Made by a program: the position numbers and the translations under genes. Source: Agapetus fuscipes (lineage: Eukaryota > Arthropoda > Insecta > Trichoptera > Glossosomatidae). From it: 64,000 nucleotides of DNA. Below the pieces are notes generated by a model, which saw nothing but the letters and a program-made list of their open reading frames with translations, had not been told where the DNA came from and made no database searches. Below, piece after piece: positions 32,877 through 45,193 of the stretch; positions within the stretch are counted from its first letter, which is position 1; each line of letters begins with the position of its first letter. The stretch covers positions 6,572,001-6,636,000 of the forward strand of contig OX637344.1 in NCBI GenBank assembly GCA_951799405.1, given 5' to 3'.

Positions 32877-33147
32877 ATATGAGTCGTGTAGAAACAAAGC
32901 CGGCGATCTAGCATTCTTACCGTAAAATATATAAATATGTACTAATGCCTACGTGGAAACAAGAAATATATCAATTGCTGAGTGATAAACACATAATTGA
33001 ACAAATGTCGGAAATCTTTTTTTTTTCGAAAATGATAAAAATATGATTCTATATGGAAACAGAAAACGATATCCTTTTTTTATAACAAATTTATTTCAAT
33101 TCGAAAAAAATCCTAGAATGCCGGCTTTGTGTCTGCATGACTCATAT
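32877..33147. mobile_element. MITE-4, foldback copy
   Basis: Inverted termini of about 45 bp: ATATGAGTCGTGTAGAAACA then AAGCCGGCGATCTAG, mirrored by CTAGAATGCCGGCTTTGTG and GCATGACTCATAT. Related termini occur at 47018-47185 and near 27350, 27581, 36045 and 36650. Confidence 0.68.
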
Positions 33148-33209
33148 AATATCATTTTTATTGTGTGCACTTTTGATATTATTTTAAAATAAATAAACAA
33201 AACGAAGAA

Positions 33210-33295
33210 AAATATCTTGACTTGTAAGTAGGTATGAGGCTGACCTGTGGTTCACTTTTCCTAATGTCACCCTTATTTCAAGGAAAGCCAACGCT
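33210..33295 (+). mobile_element. RTE-tail fragment interrupted by SINE-gamma
   Basis: CTTGACTTGTAAGTAGGTAT to TTTCAAGGAAAGCCAAC. SINE-gamma follows, and tail-like sequence resumes at about 33560-33660 (GTAAATTAACATTCAG, CCCTGCAACTTAAATT). This suggests an insertion into the tail. Confidence 0.6.
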
Positions 33296-33555
33296 ATGGC
33301 CAAGCGGGTAAGGAGGTATTTTTGACTAGCATATTTGAATAAAAACCACACTGGTTTAATTCCCATCAAACCTCTTAACAATAACTTCGCCCCTGGTTCA
33401 AAAGATATCATTGTGTAATTATTATATTTCATAATTCATTGAAAAAAAAACAAAAATGATAATGTAAACAACACCTGTTTCTGGCCAAGCAAAAATATGT
33501 TGATGAATTGCATTTCTCTTCAGAAAATTATTTAAAAACAGTTGCAGAGCAGTTA
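33296..33555 (+). mobile_element. SINE-gamma copy
   Basis: GCTATGGCCAAGCGGGTAAGG (box A) and TGGTTTAATTCCCATC (box B-like), then ACTTCGCCCCTGGTTCAAAA and CTGTTTCTGGCCAAGC. Confidence 0.72.
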
Positions 33556-33669
33556 TGTTAATTTTCGACTTAGGTCTTTTTTGTAAATTAACATTCAGTT
33601 TGTAAACAGTGTACTAATTGAACTTAAAATAATTAAAACATCCCTGCAACTTAAATTAAAGTAGGTATG

Positions 33670-36360
33670 CAAACAAAAGAAACTTACCCAGTTCTTAAAA
33701 TATGTATCCATACTTGTCGCCCTCATATTCTGGCTCACTTTAGAACAAAAATGTCACAATAAAAATATTCAAGGTAGGTATTTTTTCATCCTTATATCCT
33801 GAACAATTTACTCTCATTCAACATTTTTTATATATTTCAAAGAGATAAGGAAAAAATAATATAATATTTACTCCTAAAAATCTTTATTGAAGCACATAAT
33901 TTTTCCTTTAATTATTTCAACGCAAAACCAAAGTAAACTGTATTTCTAATTGATTTTAATCTAGTTTATTAATTAAACCTTTATTATGAATGAGGAGCTG
34001 AGACCTCAATGCAGTGGCGCAGGTTTAAGCAACTAATATCATTCACACTGCTCTACTAACTGAGCTCAATGAAAATACATACAAGAACTAAACTTGTGTA
34101 CACAAACAACTGGTAAATGCAAAATAGTGTGTAGATAATAATAATATTAGATAGAGTGGGCGTATTCTGCAAAGCGTTTAACATTTCACAAGTTATCAAT
34201 TAAATTATATTTTGTCACTAAATTTAGTACAGTTAAATAGCTCAGTTGATAGTGTTGTGATGCAGTGTCTTCCATAAATGAAGAAGAAATTATGACGAAT
34301 AAGTAAATAACTAAATCATGTCTGTGATCGGGTTTCCCCCAGTGAACGGCACTGGCCCACTGTACAAAACATTACATAAATAAAGAAAGCTGGGAGTCTT
34401 GAGTTCAAATTCTTCTTCTTCTTTTTATTGTAGATCTGTTTATTTGAGACTCCCTTCTTGTGATGCAGAAGACCAGCTGATCTTCCATCTTTTGGGTGGT
34501 CGGCCTGATAGACCCTGCACATCTAGTAATTTTCTGGAAGTATTCTGTTTTAAATATCTCTTGCAAACAATAAAGATAACTTAATAACAAATAACAATTT
34601 GCTTTTCTCTAATATTTGACAAACCATTATAGGAGAACTACCATTATTCTCAAGGTTTTGTTAGCTTCATAGCCACCGTCCTCAGGAAGCACCCTTTTGC
34701 ACAATGATTGAGAATGAACTTGTTGAACTAATTGAGTTCATCCTCAGGAAATTGAAAGGGTGACTCCTGAAGACGTTGACTAAAACACCAACAAAATATC
34801 AATAATAATGCAAGTTCTCTTACAACGGTTTATCAAATATCTGAGAAAATTGTTAAGTATAAATAAGTACTACTAAGCTACACAAATAGTGTAACTTTTT
34901 GTGTGTTTTTCTTAAGGGGATCGCATGTGGTTAAAATTTGTAAATATATCAAACGGCAGTAACTCTAATTAAAATTTAACCTTAACTAAAGCCAAAGGCA
35001 AAGGTGAGCCAAAGTTTGGAGACCTCTGCATCTTGCATTAAATGATAGGGTGACAACTTTGAAGATTACTTTAGTGGCTTTCAGGAGCCACAGTTTAAGA
35101 AATACTTTGTTTTAAAAGGAAAATAAACCTTGTCATATGCATTACCTATGACAAAGATGTGTTAATAGATTACACCTTGTAATACTCACAACACGGTGAT
35201 ATATTGGATAAAGAATATCAGCTCTGCTACAGAAAAATACATAACAATTTATAATATACCTGCATGATGGCGGATGTTTAATATACTCAACAAGACATAG
35301 TAGCATTGTTATCATAATCGGAGTCACAAACATTCCGTTTGCTTATTGAGGTTATAAGTGAAACATTTGAAAACAAAATGTCTGAGAAACCATTACTACT
35401 CAACATGAAAAACTGAAACATTAAGTACTTTAAGCCCCAAAAACATTTTTCAAAATATTTTGCAAATGCAAAGCAATTAAGTAAGTTTCCCTTGTCACAT
35501 GCATTATTTAATAGTAAATAAGGCAATAACTTTGTCAAAAAATAAATAGTAACTTTTGTCACCAGGCAGCGAAAATCAGATCCTCCCTTTCAATCTATCT
35601 GAACCAGATGAAAATAAATTTGTGAACTGCACTCATCTTCACAATTAAAATAAAGAAAATGATGATGATTTCCTACAGATGCATTTCACCAGTCTCTACT
35701 TCAAGGTCACATTCTGTTCAATGAAGGTGAGCCTTCAGTATCTATTGAAAAACTTTGAAGATCTGCACTCTTCGGAATATTGAGGCGTAAATGATTCCAG
35801 AATTGTAAATGCACATGCTCTTTATAACTTGTACCAATGTGGCATAAATAAAACAAGGTTTAATTTATTAAAATTAGTAGTTATTTCATACTATCTAAGC
35901 ACATTTATCTTATACGTAGTATAAATGAAGTGTTTTTTTTTATAAAACAAAGTTACAATAATCCGGAAACAAGGAATGTTGCAAAATAATTCACAATTTA
36001 CCAAACAGTAAGTATAAAACACAACTTTATACCAAAAGCAGCAATCTAGGATTTTTTTAAAAATGAGATAAATACATTGGGCCTCACTAATCCGGGCAGG
36101 CAAAAAACAGACCCTTGCCGAATTATCAAGATGTCTGGATTGCATGCAAAATATGAATAGCTATAAAACTTGAATAAATGAAAGATTTAAGTATTTAGTT
36201 ACTTTATTATTATCAAAACATACATGCGAGACAGACAAGATACACCAGTGAAGAACTTACATGTGAGAAGTCTCAAGTCTAAACCTTTGATTTAAAAAAA
36301 CAGATGTAATAGTAAACAAGCCCGTAATACTATTCTGTTTCAGACTTTTATACTTCATTC
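33670..36360. other. Intergenic DNA, mostly unassigned
   Basis: No gene is seen. A tRNA-like fragment lies on the minus strand near 33985-34065 (AGCTCAGTTAGTAGAGCAG). A SINE-alpha 3' fragment is at 34866-34935. A motif CTCCTGAAGACGTTGAC near 34770 recalls retroelement 3' regions. A MITE-4 terminus is near 36045. The rest shows nothing recognisable. Confidence 0.4.
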
Positions 36361-36365
36361 AGTTG

Positions 36366-36620
36366 ATGCTATGGTCAAGCAGACAAAACGGTGGCGATAA
36401 AATTTGTGTTGTGGAAATAAGCGCAAGTTTAATTCCCGTCAGGTCCCATTGACAGCTAGCTTTGACCCTGTGTCAACAGATGTCACTGGATAATTATTAG
36501 TTAATAATTCATTCTAATAAAACTAATATTAATTATTTATTGATAATTTTGCAAGAATTGGATAGTGTTTTTAAATTTTTGCATTCCTCTTCCAAAATTC
36601 ACAAAAAAAGCGCAGACCCT
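36366..36620 (+). mobile_element. SINE-gamma copy
   Basis: GATGCTATGGTCAAGCAGAC and TTTAATTCCCGTCAGG, then GCTTTGACCCTGTGTCAACA and GCATTCCTCTTCCAAAATTC. It ends about 200 bp past the CFDP1 stop codon. Confidence 0.7.
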
Positions 36621-36815
36621 CAGTTGACTAACTAACATGAATTTGTGGCTATCAAACTTGATATCTTTGCATGAAAATTTAGTTTTCTGTGTTTCCATGT
36701 ATTTATTTTATTGCTGAAAAGTCTTAGCTTGCTGCCTATAGTTGTGTACAAGTGATTCACAACTAAGATGACAACAGTAACACTATATATTATAAGCACA
36801 ATGTCATGTGCGTGT

Positions 36816-38941
36816 TTATCTATTACTTCGTTTATTTGTTCTAAAGTTCTTCTCAATTTCAAACTGTCTCAGATCTGTCCGTTGCAGGAAATCTTGTCTT
36901 TCCAGGAATCTACAAAAAAATGAAAACAAAAACACATTAGTGCTATATCCTATGTATGATTTTAATGAGAGATGAAATCATGTAAAGGTACAATGAAATG
37001 CAACTAAGTTGTACATATTGAGCTACTTTTTACCACATTGTCTCTAAACGGGTCGCATTTGAGTGTAGAGATAATTGATTTTCACAGGTAACGTGGTCGG
37101 TGTAACGCCAACCACTTTGCTTGTAATGGAAATTATTTTTTACACCCTCCTAGGGATTCAAACCCTAGCCCCTTTGCTCACACTTACACTTGCGTAAATA
37201 TCAAATTAAGAAAAAAAGCACATTCAGGTCAATTATTAAGAGTGGTTTACTTATAAAAACCTAGAGATCTTCAAGAAACCTTCTCTCTATTTACATCCTT
37301 GCAGATTCAATGGCACACCATTACAACATTTATAAAAAAAAACATAAAACACTGCTTACCCATCTTTCCCTCTATTATGAACCTCAATATCTTCCTCTAT
37401 GCCTTCAGTTTTCTTGAATGTGTTCCAGTCTATCTTGGACTTCTCCAGAGTGCCGATCTTGGATTTCTTTCCTATCTGACTCAGGATGGAGGCCAGGCCT
37501 CCTCCAGGATTAGGTAAGGCTCGGCGACCAAGCAATGAACTCGAGGGAGCTTCATCTTTCTCTGTAAAATATAAAGCAAGCATTGAAAATGATAAAATAT
37601 CAAATATTTGTTTTGTTTTTCAAGTTTTGTATACTTGAAGATGGTCCAAGGACCGAACGGTAATCTGTAATCTTTACAGTACTATTGAAAAGAAATAGTA
37701 TACAAATAAAGAATTGTTTTCTTTACAGTTATTTACAAAATGAATAATTCATTTAAGCAGTGTTAATACACAAACCAGGAGAAATATTTTGTTTTGTGGA
37801 GAATTAATGAGTGGTTTCTGATAGACATTGTTACATTATTTCCAAATTATTTCCAAAGATTCCAAATTTTATAACCCAAAGCATCTGGTTACAGCAATTA
37901 TATACAATTAGAATATTTGCTATAAGGGAAATTTCCTTGACTTATAGGTTGGTATGAGGCTTACCACCCATACTGTAAAAAATGGTTCACTTTGCCAATG
38001 TCACCCCTGTTTCAGGGAATGTCGGCAAGAGTTGCAGGGCTTATGTTCATTTGAGGTTTGGATTTTATTTGTAAGTACACAGCACATTTGTAAGTACATC
38101 AGCATTTGTAAGCGCGAACTACACGTGTTTGTTTGTGGGCATGCATCTGAGAGCTTTGAATGAATATATCCTTGCAACTTAGATTCTAGATATTATAGAT
38201 TATAGAACAATGCTACAAGGGAACAAGACAATTGCATGTGGCTGCCGAACATGCAAAGCAGTGACTGACGAAGTACAGTCCAACTTGCTTAAATTTTGAG
38301 ATTCTAGCTGTCTAACTGCTAGCTCACTATTTTATTTGCCCAGCAGACTGACAGCTTATCGGCACTAACTGTATTTTAAAAACATTTCTGCATTACATTA
38401 TATCTGAATACACACCTTTTACATCTTTTTCAATACTTTTATCTTCATCTACTTCCTCCTGAACTATATCAATATCAAACAAAGCTTTTTCATCTCTGAT
38501 CTTCTCATGTTTCTTCACAGTACCTAATTTCTCATGACTATCATTTTTAGACAACAAGCTGCCAATCTTATTTTCTTTCTTGGTTTCCTCGGGTTTTTCT
38601 GTGGAACTCTTTGCAGGGACGGAATCCTTTTTAGCAGGAGAAGGGTCACTCAGAAAAGATGCCCAAAGATCATCTTCATACTTCTTATCAGATTCAGTGA
38701 TGGGCTGTATTTCTTTGCTTATATTATCATTGTCATTTCCGCTGGTTCGCCGTGTTTTCTTCCTAGGGACTTGATTGGATTTGCCTTTAGCCGCTCGCTT
38801 CTGCTTCTTCAAGATTTGCTCCTTTTCAAACTGTTCATCCGTATCTTTGTCAGCTTCAGTTTCCGATTCTTCAGAAACAGCTTCTTCCTCTCCGGGAACA
38901 AAGTCAACGTCGCTTTCATCACTGTCAGAAGGAAGATCCAT
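36816..38941 (-). CDS. CFDP1: Craniofacial development protein 1 (BCNT/SWC5 family)
   Basis: Three coding exons on the minus strand: 38941-38416, 37561-37360 and 36909-36816. Both introns have GT-AG borders and the phases join cleanly to give 273 residues. The N-terminus is acidic (MDLPSDSDESDVDFVPGEEE) with a basic stretch after it and the family motif LWASFL at 92-97. The C-terminal BCNT domain spans roughly residues 190-273, with GGLASILSQ, TLEKSKIDWNTFKKTEGI and HNRGKDGFLERQDFLQRTD. The protein belongs to the SRCAP/SWR1 complex that loads histone H2A.Z. An AG acceptor ends 2 bp before the ATG, so an untranslated first exon lies further upstream. Intron 1 contains an RTE tail and intron 2 a SINE-alpha. 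A candidate poly(A) signal lies at 36702-36707. It is tandem with GNL2, whose stop is about 550 bp upstream of this ATG. Confidence 0.93.
37002..37180 (-). mobile_element. SINE-alpha inside CFDP1 intron 2
   Basis: Retains AAATGCGACCCGTTTAGAG, GTGGTTGGCGTTACACC and a box B-like GGGTTTGAATCCC on the minus strand. The far head is lost. It is in the same orientation as the gene. Confidence 0.7.
37930..38195 (+). mobile_element. RTE tail inside CFDP1 intron 1
   Basis: TCCTTGACTTATAGGTTGGT through CCTTGCAACTTAGATT. It carries a duplicated GTAAGTACA segment and subfamily-specific GGAATGTCGGCAAG. The copy at 43535-43775 shares these subfamily changes. Confidence 0.82.
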
Positions 38942-39487
38942 CTCTAGAAAGGAAACAATACAAGAAATACTACATGTAATATTAATGAATAATATATATT
39001 TAGTAGGAAGGAATAAGGTGTGAAGGCTCAGCTTGAGGTGAAGACAGGTGCAACACAGCTTCTCCGGGATGTGGACTGGTAGCTGGGAACAGGAGTTGGA
39101 GGCACACGCTATACAAGAATAAGGCTCCATTTGGACTTTAGCTACATTTTCAAGATTATAAGCACAAATTAAATGTGCAGGCATTGCATAGGGTCGGTAT
39201 TACAAGCATTTTCAAGTGTCACATTCCATCTAACCTTTGTAAATTAAATATATGAAAATATGGTTATTTTCAATTTAAAAATAGCTTGACACTTTGAAAT
39301 GCTAGTGATACAGGCTCATTGTCAAATAGACTATTATATTTGAAAGTATTGGGTGTATCTTCAATAGAATCAAATACCATGTGTCGTAAAAAATACACAA
39401 AATTAACTTGTAGCATTATTTATTGTAATTCTGATACTTTATAATTTCATTAAAATATCACTAAAATAATTAAACAAATTTAATAAA

Positions 39488-41551
39488 TTATTTAGCTTGT
39501 TGCAGTTTCTTTTTATTTCTATTTCTATTTTTGACATTGGCAGTCTCATAAAAGTTACTGCCGACAGTTTTTCTCTTCTGCAGCCTCTCCGCAGCCCGGC
39601 GCTGCTTGCTGGTGAGCTTCTTAATATTCTCTGGTTTCTCTTGAAGCTGCTTGATCTTCTTGGCTTTTCCAGCACTTGCATCCGAGACCACAAAAGACCC
39701 GCTAGCCGACACTTCCTTATTCCTGGATCTACTCGTTGACTGAGCCAAGTTGTCTTCCAAATCACTGAATTCATTCTCACTGTGGCTGTAGAAGTCACTG
39801 AAGTCAGATGATTCCACATCTTCATCTTCTTGTGAAACATTTGTGGGGTCTATCGCATCCACTTGACTTGTGTCGGCGCTTTCTGATACAGTCTCCTTTT
39901 CCACGGCTTTGATATCAGTTTCATCATCGTACTGTAAACCGACACGAATCCTGGCAAAATCTTGCATGACTTTAAAATTCCTGCCTTTTTCTACTTTAGA
40001 CATTTCTTCATTACTTATTTCCGGCATGTTCTGATCATCGCCTTCTTTAAGTTCAGGCATTGGTAAAACTTCTTCTGCAGTTTTTTCCGTGGCATTATTT
40101 GTTTCGGTTGCAAGAGGTTGTGTCTTGCTGATAGGGACTTCAAATCCTGGAGGGGAACAGTAAAAGGGTATTTTTCCCCTTTGCCAATCATTGAGCACCA
40201 TTTTAGCGGCCACACCGATATCTGGTTCCCCTTTCTTCTTCAGCTTACCACTCCGAATCGCCATCTTCTCCAAAAACTCCGTTGCAGTTTCCCACTCAGT
40301 AATTTTGTAAGTTTTGATCAAGTAATCTTTCTTGACTCTCTCTAGCACAGTTTCAATATAATCTTCTGGATTTTGTACCAATTCGACTCGGACGACACCT
40401 TTCAGGACTTTTTCTGTGTCAGTTTCCGCAGAAGGATATACGACACCCGGACAATCAATAAGGAAGATTCTTTTCATCAAAGTAATGTACTGCCAAACTT
40501 TAGTTTCACCCGCAATAGGAGCAACCTTGCAAACCTTTTTCGATCGCAGAGTATTAATAACGGATGATTTTCCAACGTTCGGATATCCAATAAAACCCAC
40601 GCTGATCTGTTTTTTATCAATGTGAAGTTTGCCGAACTGTCGCAGGAGGTTGATCAGGGAACCTTTTCCAAATGGATGCGTAAGTGATGCATGGAAAGCG
40701 ACCGTGGGGTATTCTGCACTCAAGATGGCAACCCAGCGCTGCGTCACCCATGCAGGCACCAAGTCCACCTTGTTCAAGATGAATATCAGATGTTTGTGGG
40801 GCTTCTCTTTACGAAGGAACTTCTCTATATGAGGACATCTAGTTCCAAGAGGATCTCTCGCATCTAATATTTGCAACAACACATCGGAAGAGTCTATTAC
40901 TTTATATAGCTCGTTCCAAATCCTCTTACTCTGTCCAGCTCCGAAAATCCATTCCCTTTGGGCATCTTTCATCCCGGTGTCTTCCTTAATCAAGTCCAGA
41001 TCTTTTTCTTTATCATACGCATCTGAATTCTTATCCGCGGCTTGCGAGAAGTTTTCCAAGTCCGTGAATTTGAGGTTAACTCGCTTCCTGTTTTTATTCG
41101 GCCCAAAAGTCTTTTGAAAGCTCTCCGTTTCGAGCAAGTGGACTCTTGCAGTTTTAGCTGATTCATTCAGTAGAGTAATGGGTAATCGAGTCTGCTTGAG
41201 AACTACCTGGTAAGGATTCTTTACGGCGACTCCCAGTTCGCTTTGAAATTTTTGCAGCGCGTTTTGCGAGATGACGCGAGAGTTTCCGAACCATTTTTGA
41301 CTTGGTTCCACGCGCGCTGTCGTTCCACAGGGCAGCCAGCCTTGGAACGGAGCGGGAGTGATTATTTCTCCAGATTTGTTCCTCTTCGCCTTGAAATTCC
41401 TGTACATCTGCAGCCGCTTGATGGTGGATTTTGACCTGGGGTTACCCACTCCTTTTAGACCTTCCGTGGGCCGATCTGGATTCATAGAATGCTGAGACTT
41501 ATTGAGCCCCTGCTTCCGAGGGGGCCCAGACGAGGACCTTGTCTTCCCCAT
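39488..41551 (-). CDS. GNL2: Nucleolar GTP-binding protein 2 (Nog2/Ngp1)
   Basis: A single open frame of 687 residues starting at the conserved MGKTRSSS. An upstream in-frame ATG at 41599 adds 16 residues not expected in the family. It is a circularly permuted GTPase: the G4 motif NKVD (260-263) precedes G1 GYPNVGKSS (322-330) and G3 DCPG (366-369). The N-terminal NGP1 domain covers about residues 40-170. The acidic then lysine/arginine-rich C-terminus is typical. In yeast and animals it associates with pre-60S particles in the nucleolus and nucleoplasm and is needed before export. The length is close to human GNL2 (731). A poly(A) signal lies at 39419-39424, about 65 bp after the stop. No intron interrupts the coding sequence. 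Confidence 0.96.
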   Translation of the reverse strand: MGKTRSSSGPPRKQGLNKSQHSMNPDRPTEGLKGVGNPRSKSTIKRLQMYRNFKAKRNKSGEIITPAPFQGWLPCGTTARVEPSQKWFGNSRVISQNALQKFQSELGVAVKNPYQVVLKQTRLPITLLNESAKTARVHLLETESFQKTFGPNKNRKRVNLKFTDLENFSQAADKNSDAYDKEKDLDLIKEDTGMKDAQREWIFGAGQSKRIWNELYKVIDSSDVLLQILDARDPLGTRCPHIEKFLRKEKPHKHLIFILNKVDLVPAWVTQRWVAILSAEYPTVAFHASLTHPFGKGSLINLLRQFGKLHIDKKQISVGFIGYPNVGKSSVINTLRSKKVCKVAPIAGETKVWQYITLMKRIFLIDCPGVVYPSAETDTEKVLKGVVRVELVQNPEDYIETVLERVKKDYLIKTYKITEWETATEFLEKMAIRSGKLKKKGEPDIGVAAKMVLNDWQRGKIPFYCSPPGFEVPISKTQPLATETNNATEKTAEEVLPMPELKEGDDQNMPEISNEEMSKVEKGRNFKVMQDFARIRVGLQYDDETDIKAVEKETVSESADTSQVDAIDPTNVSQEDEDVESSDFSDFYSHSENEFSDLEDNLAQSTSRSRNKEVSASGSFVVSDASAGKAKKIKQLQEKPENIKKLTSKQRRAAERLQKRKTVGSNFYETANVKNRNRNKKKLQQAK

Positions 41552-42384
41552 GTCTAGTTGCACCGATATCGCAGAATAAAAATTAAAGACAACAAACACG
41601 TGTAGCTAAAGAAACCGAACCTTCAACTTTTGACAGCTGCTCGCTGCTAAGTTTGCAAGCCTGCATTAGGAAATGTCAAATAAGAAACAAATATATTATT
41701 TACATTAATACGTGCTTACCTGAAATTTATTTGATCCACACGATGGGATTCAAGGTAAAAAAAAACAGCCTAAGTCACAAAATAATTGGTGATTGTTTCA
41801 CAGCCTTTTTACACAAAGAACAAAAATACAAGAAAGAAGTTGACCGGCGGCAGCCTACACACGAATCACGGCACAAACTTCACCAACTTCACAATGGTTC
41901 TTGGGTTGTGTTGATTCGATAGGTAAAAATATTTTTAATGATTCCAGAATAAAATAGCTTGGATAGTTGAAAAAATATTTTTCATTATTTTTATTGTCCT
42001 ATAGAAAAATACAATAAATAAACCGAAACATTTCTTCATTCTAGGCTAGATAAAAAAAATAAAGCTAACCAATAAACCATTTGTACAGGCTGACTTTGTT
42101 TACACACATATGGCTTCCAGCTGTCGTATTAAAAACATCAAACGATTGACAGCTTATTCCACTGAAGTACAGAAGGTTATCATTCTTTAGTGATTTGTTT
42201 GTCAAGGAGTGTCAGTGATGCATTTGAACCATTGCAACAACCACTAAATATGATATTCTCTTGGTTTTTGTATCCAGACCACATCCAGAAACAATCGGTA
42301 AGGTTTTCTCCGCACTTGGTTTTTGTTGAGTGTCAATATGCCAAACAGGAGTAATATAGCCTTCCTATTCGGTGAGACTTCTAT
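41552..42384. other. GNL2 upstream region and intergenic DNA
   Basis: This holds the GNL2 promoter by position. There is no TATA box at a convincing distance. An open frame at 41653-41922 on the opposite strand has no recognisable domain. Confidence 0.4.
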
Positions 42385-43060
42385 GAGTCTTCCTGGATCG
42401 GAACGTGACATTGGAAAGGCAGATAGATGCCACAATAGCTTCCTCCTTCTCTTCACTACGCCAAATAAAGGCAATTAGAAAGGGTTTACCGTCAGATGCG
42501 GTAAAGACCCTGGTGAGCGCGTTTGTGATGCCCCTGATTGATTATTGCTCATCGCTTTATAGTGGTCAGCCGATGAAGCAGTTCAACCGTTTTCAATCTG
42601 TGTTGAATCCAGCAGCAAGGCTCTTATTCGGGATATCCGAATTCGCTCACATCACTCCGCTGTTGAAAAAACTGCACTAGACTCGCTTGTCGGAGAGGGT
42701 GGTCTACCATGTTTGTCTGAAGGTATACAAAGCCATCAATGGCGTGGCTGCACCTTATCTGACTGACATGATTTCGCCTATTGAGATGAGTGTAAGGAAG
42801 CAGGCATTCGGATCTACGGATGATGGTGCTATTGATTTTGTTCAGATGTGCTAAATTTTTTGGAATCATGCTTTCCGCACTAGAAGTAGAACAGCACCAC
42901 TGGGAGTAAAGTCATCCAAGTCTGTCGGTGTGTTACGAGGAGCACTCAAGACACACCTTTTAAAAATCTTGTCTGTTATCATAGAAAGCCCTCAAGGTGT
43001 GACACACATGAAAATGGCACTTTCTTATTACGTATTATGTAAAATTAGTGTTATAAATAT
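42385..43060 (+). mobile_element. CR1/L2-like LINE remnant
   Basis: Broken frames together give the signature of this group: LVSAFVMPLIDYCSSLYSG, NRFQSVLNPAARLLFG, HITPLLKKLH, AAPYLTDMI and VLRGALKTHLL. Stops at about 42678 and 42852 split the sequence. The 3' UTR AGCCCTCAAGGTGTGACACA matches that of 25928-26035 and SINE-beta. Confidence 0.85.
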
Positions 43061-43064
43061 ACAG

Positions 43065-43240
43065 TGGTTTACTCGTAAGTTGGTATGAAGCTGACCACCC
43101 ATTCTGGAAAAAAAAGTTACCTTTTGTTAAACTGGCACACTTGCAGGATGTGTAGGCACAAACTTACACATGATGCTTGTGAGCGTTCATTAAATATGAA
43201 TCTTAAATTTTAATATATCCTCGCCACCACAGATCACGGA
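43065..43240 (+). mobile_element. RTE-tail copy, internally deleted
   Basis: ACTCGTAAGTTGGTATGAAG and CTGACCACCCATTCTGG, then a gap, then GCAGGATGTGTAGGCAC and GTTCATTAAATATGAATC. Confidence 0.68.
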
Positions 43241-43534
43241 ATATAAAGAGATATGGTATGTTTCTATTGCAGTATCAAAAACAGCTGTCACCGTATTTTC
43301 GGTAGGCGGGAACTAACATTACAATTACAATGGAAGCTAGCGCTTGATTAGTTCAAAAATTTACAAATGTGATGGATAGAAAGAGCCTAAGCACCATGCA
43401 ATCGGGGTCGCTTACGACGTTTTGATCGCGAGTTTTTGAGCTCGCACTCATACACTCACACGCGGATAAAGAATAAAACACATATGTAGAGTTGTACAAA
43501 GTTGATAATCTCTGCTAGCTATCGATCTATAATC

Positions 43535-43775
43535 TATAATCTAAGTTGCAAGGATATATTCATTCAAAGCTCTCAGATGTATGCCCACAAACAAACACGT
43601 GTAGTTCGCGCTTACAAATGCTGATTGTGTACTTACAAATAAAATCCAAACCTCAAATGAACATAAGCCCTGCAACTCTTGCCGACATTCCCTGAAACAG
43701 GGGTGACATTGGCAAAGTGAACCATTTTTTACAGTATGGGTGGTCAGCCTCATACCAACCTGTAATTCAAGGAAT
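43535..43775 (-). mobile_element. RTE-tail copy, full length
   Basis: Minus strand from CCTTGAATTACAGGTTGG to TTGCAACTTAGATTATAG. It shares subfamily changes with the copy in CFDP1 intron 1 and lies in opposite orientation, 5.6 kb away. Confidence 0.82.
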
Positions 43776-43892
43776 ACGAGTAATAAATAACATTTAAGTA
43801 TAAGAAAACAACAAAACCTTAAAAATAAATCTATACAAAAAAAGTAAAAAATGTCTTATGCAAATAATGTAGCAAGCCAATAACTACTTAAT

Positions 43893-44034
43893 AGATACTT
43901 GTTAATATCGATAATTCAATCTCTGAAGAAATACGTGTTAACATTGTATTATTCCTGTATATAAGATACTTGTTAATATCGATAATTCAATCTCTGAAGA
44001 AATACGTGTTAACATTGTATTATTCCTGTATATA
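43893..44034. repeat. Perfect tandem duplication, 2 x 71 bp
   Basis: Unit AGATACTTGTTAATATCG...TATTCCTGTATATA at 43893-43963 is repeated at 43964-44034 with no difference seen. It must be a recent duplication or an assembly effect. Confidence 0.88.
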
Positions 44035-44301
44035 CAAGAATTGAACATATCAAAACACACAATAATTTAACATTCAATATAATAAATACTTAGCTCATGT
44101 ATATAATAATTATATTAGGAGGATTTATTTGATGGGCGCTGTTTTCATATGAAACATACCCCAAGAGCGTTCTGTGAACTTGAACGTTGCTATAGAAAGC
44201 GCAAATTCTTTAGTTTTGCATTTGCTTAACATCCACAAAAAAAAACAATATTTATTCTTCATATCATTATTAATATATTGGTCAAAAAGTGGATAGTTTT
44301 C

Positions 44302-44532
44302 TCCTTGACTGATAGGTTGGTATGAGGCTGACTATCCGTGCTGTAAAAATCGGTTCACTTTTGCCAGGGAACGGCGGCAGGAGTTGCAAGGTTTATGTTC
44401 ATATGAGGTTTTGCTTATTTGTATGCACACATGCAGAATGTGTAGGCGCAAACCTACATGTACCTGTCTGTAGGCATGCATTTAATATTGAGCCTTAAAT
44501 GTTAGCATATCTTTGCAGCTTAGATTATAGAT
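44302..44532 (+). mobile_element. RTE-tail copy
   Basis: TCCTTGACTGATAGGTTGGT to TTTGCAGCTTAGATTATAG. It lacks a 20-bp piece around the CAGGGAA core. Confidence 0.8.
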
Positions 44533-45193
44533 AGATTCAAATTATATTGTTACAATAAAAACATAATATAATTAATTATCAAGTAGTTTTTGTCTTTTCT
44601 TGAAACAAATTTCAGAGGTATCGACATTCGACGAACACTACCGCGCAGCACATCTCTAGCGATGACGGAAACAAAACTGACGCAATAAACGACAAACGTC
44701 AAATATTTCAAACGATTTAAAATGTGCAATGCGGGTGCAATTCATTACTTTAACGGAAAAAAATAATACCATGATCCTTATACTCCTTATTTTGACTGTT
44801 ATTTTTACAAGGTAAAACATAAAAATAAGGCATTTTGATAAAAACCGGGAGCAGTTGCTAGTACAGCGATCTAAACGTGACTGCTTTGCGCAAAAATACG
44901 GATTTTCGACTATGATTGTTTTAATCATATCGGATTTACCAATGGAACGCCCACATGCCATCCCTATGCTCGCCACCTAGATTATAAATTATAGTCTTCA
45001 ATAATCTGATTATTGTTCATTTTAAATGACAAAATGCAAGGTAGATCTGTACTAGCACAATATTTTTCCGTAAACTAATATCTTCTCTGGAAATGAGGAA
45101 AATCCCATATTGTTGCCTATTATTATTAATGTGATTTTTTCTGCGCCTTTTCATGACCGTTGGTCATCTCAAAAGTGCTGCAGATTGTAAAAA
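44533..45193. other. Upstream region of TMEM170A, no exon identified
   Basis: A CpG-containing patch lies near 44630-44720. The minus-strand open frame at 44656-44976 has no recognisable domain. A first TMEM170A exon could lie here but I cannot locate it. Confidence 0.35.

Noticed and set aside
34316..34590. Coding fragment near CCGACCACCCAAAAGATGG
   Set aside because: Overlapping frames on both strands with no family I can name; probably a retroelement 3' scrap.
37954..38163. Open frame in CFDP1 intron 1, with near-identical ones at 43541-43753 and 10605-10850
   Set aside because: They are readings of the RTE 3' tail, which is noncoding; the recurrence reflects repeat copies, not a protein family.
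41653..41922. Open frame of 89 codons divergent from GNL2
   Set aside because: No recognisable domain, no conserved motif, and low-complexity start. Could be an unknown small gene but nothing supports it.
43893..44034. CRISPR-like array
   Set aside because: Only two adjacent units with no spacers, in a eukaryotic genome.
44656..44976. Open frame of 106 codons on the minus strand
   Set aside because: Composition looks like chance; no motif, and no splice or poly(A) context.
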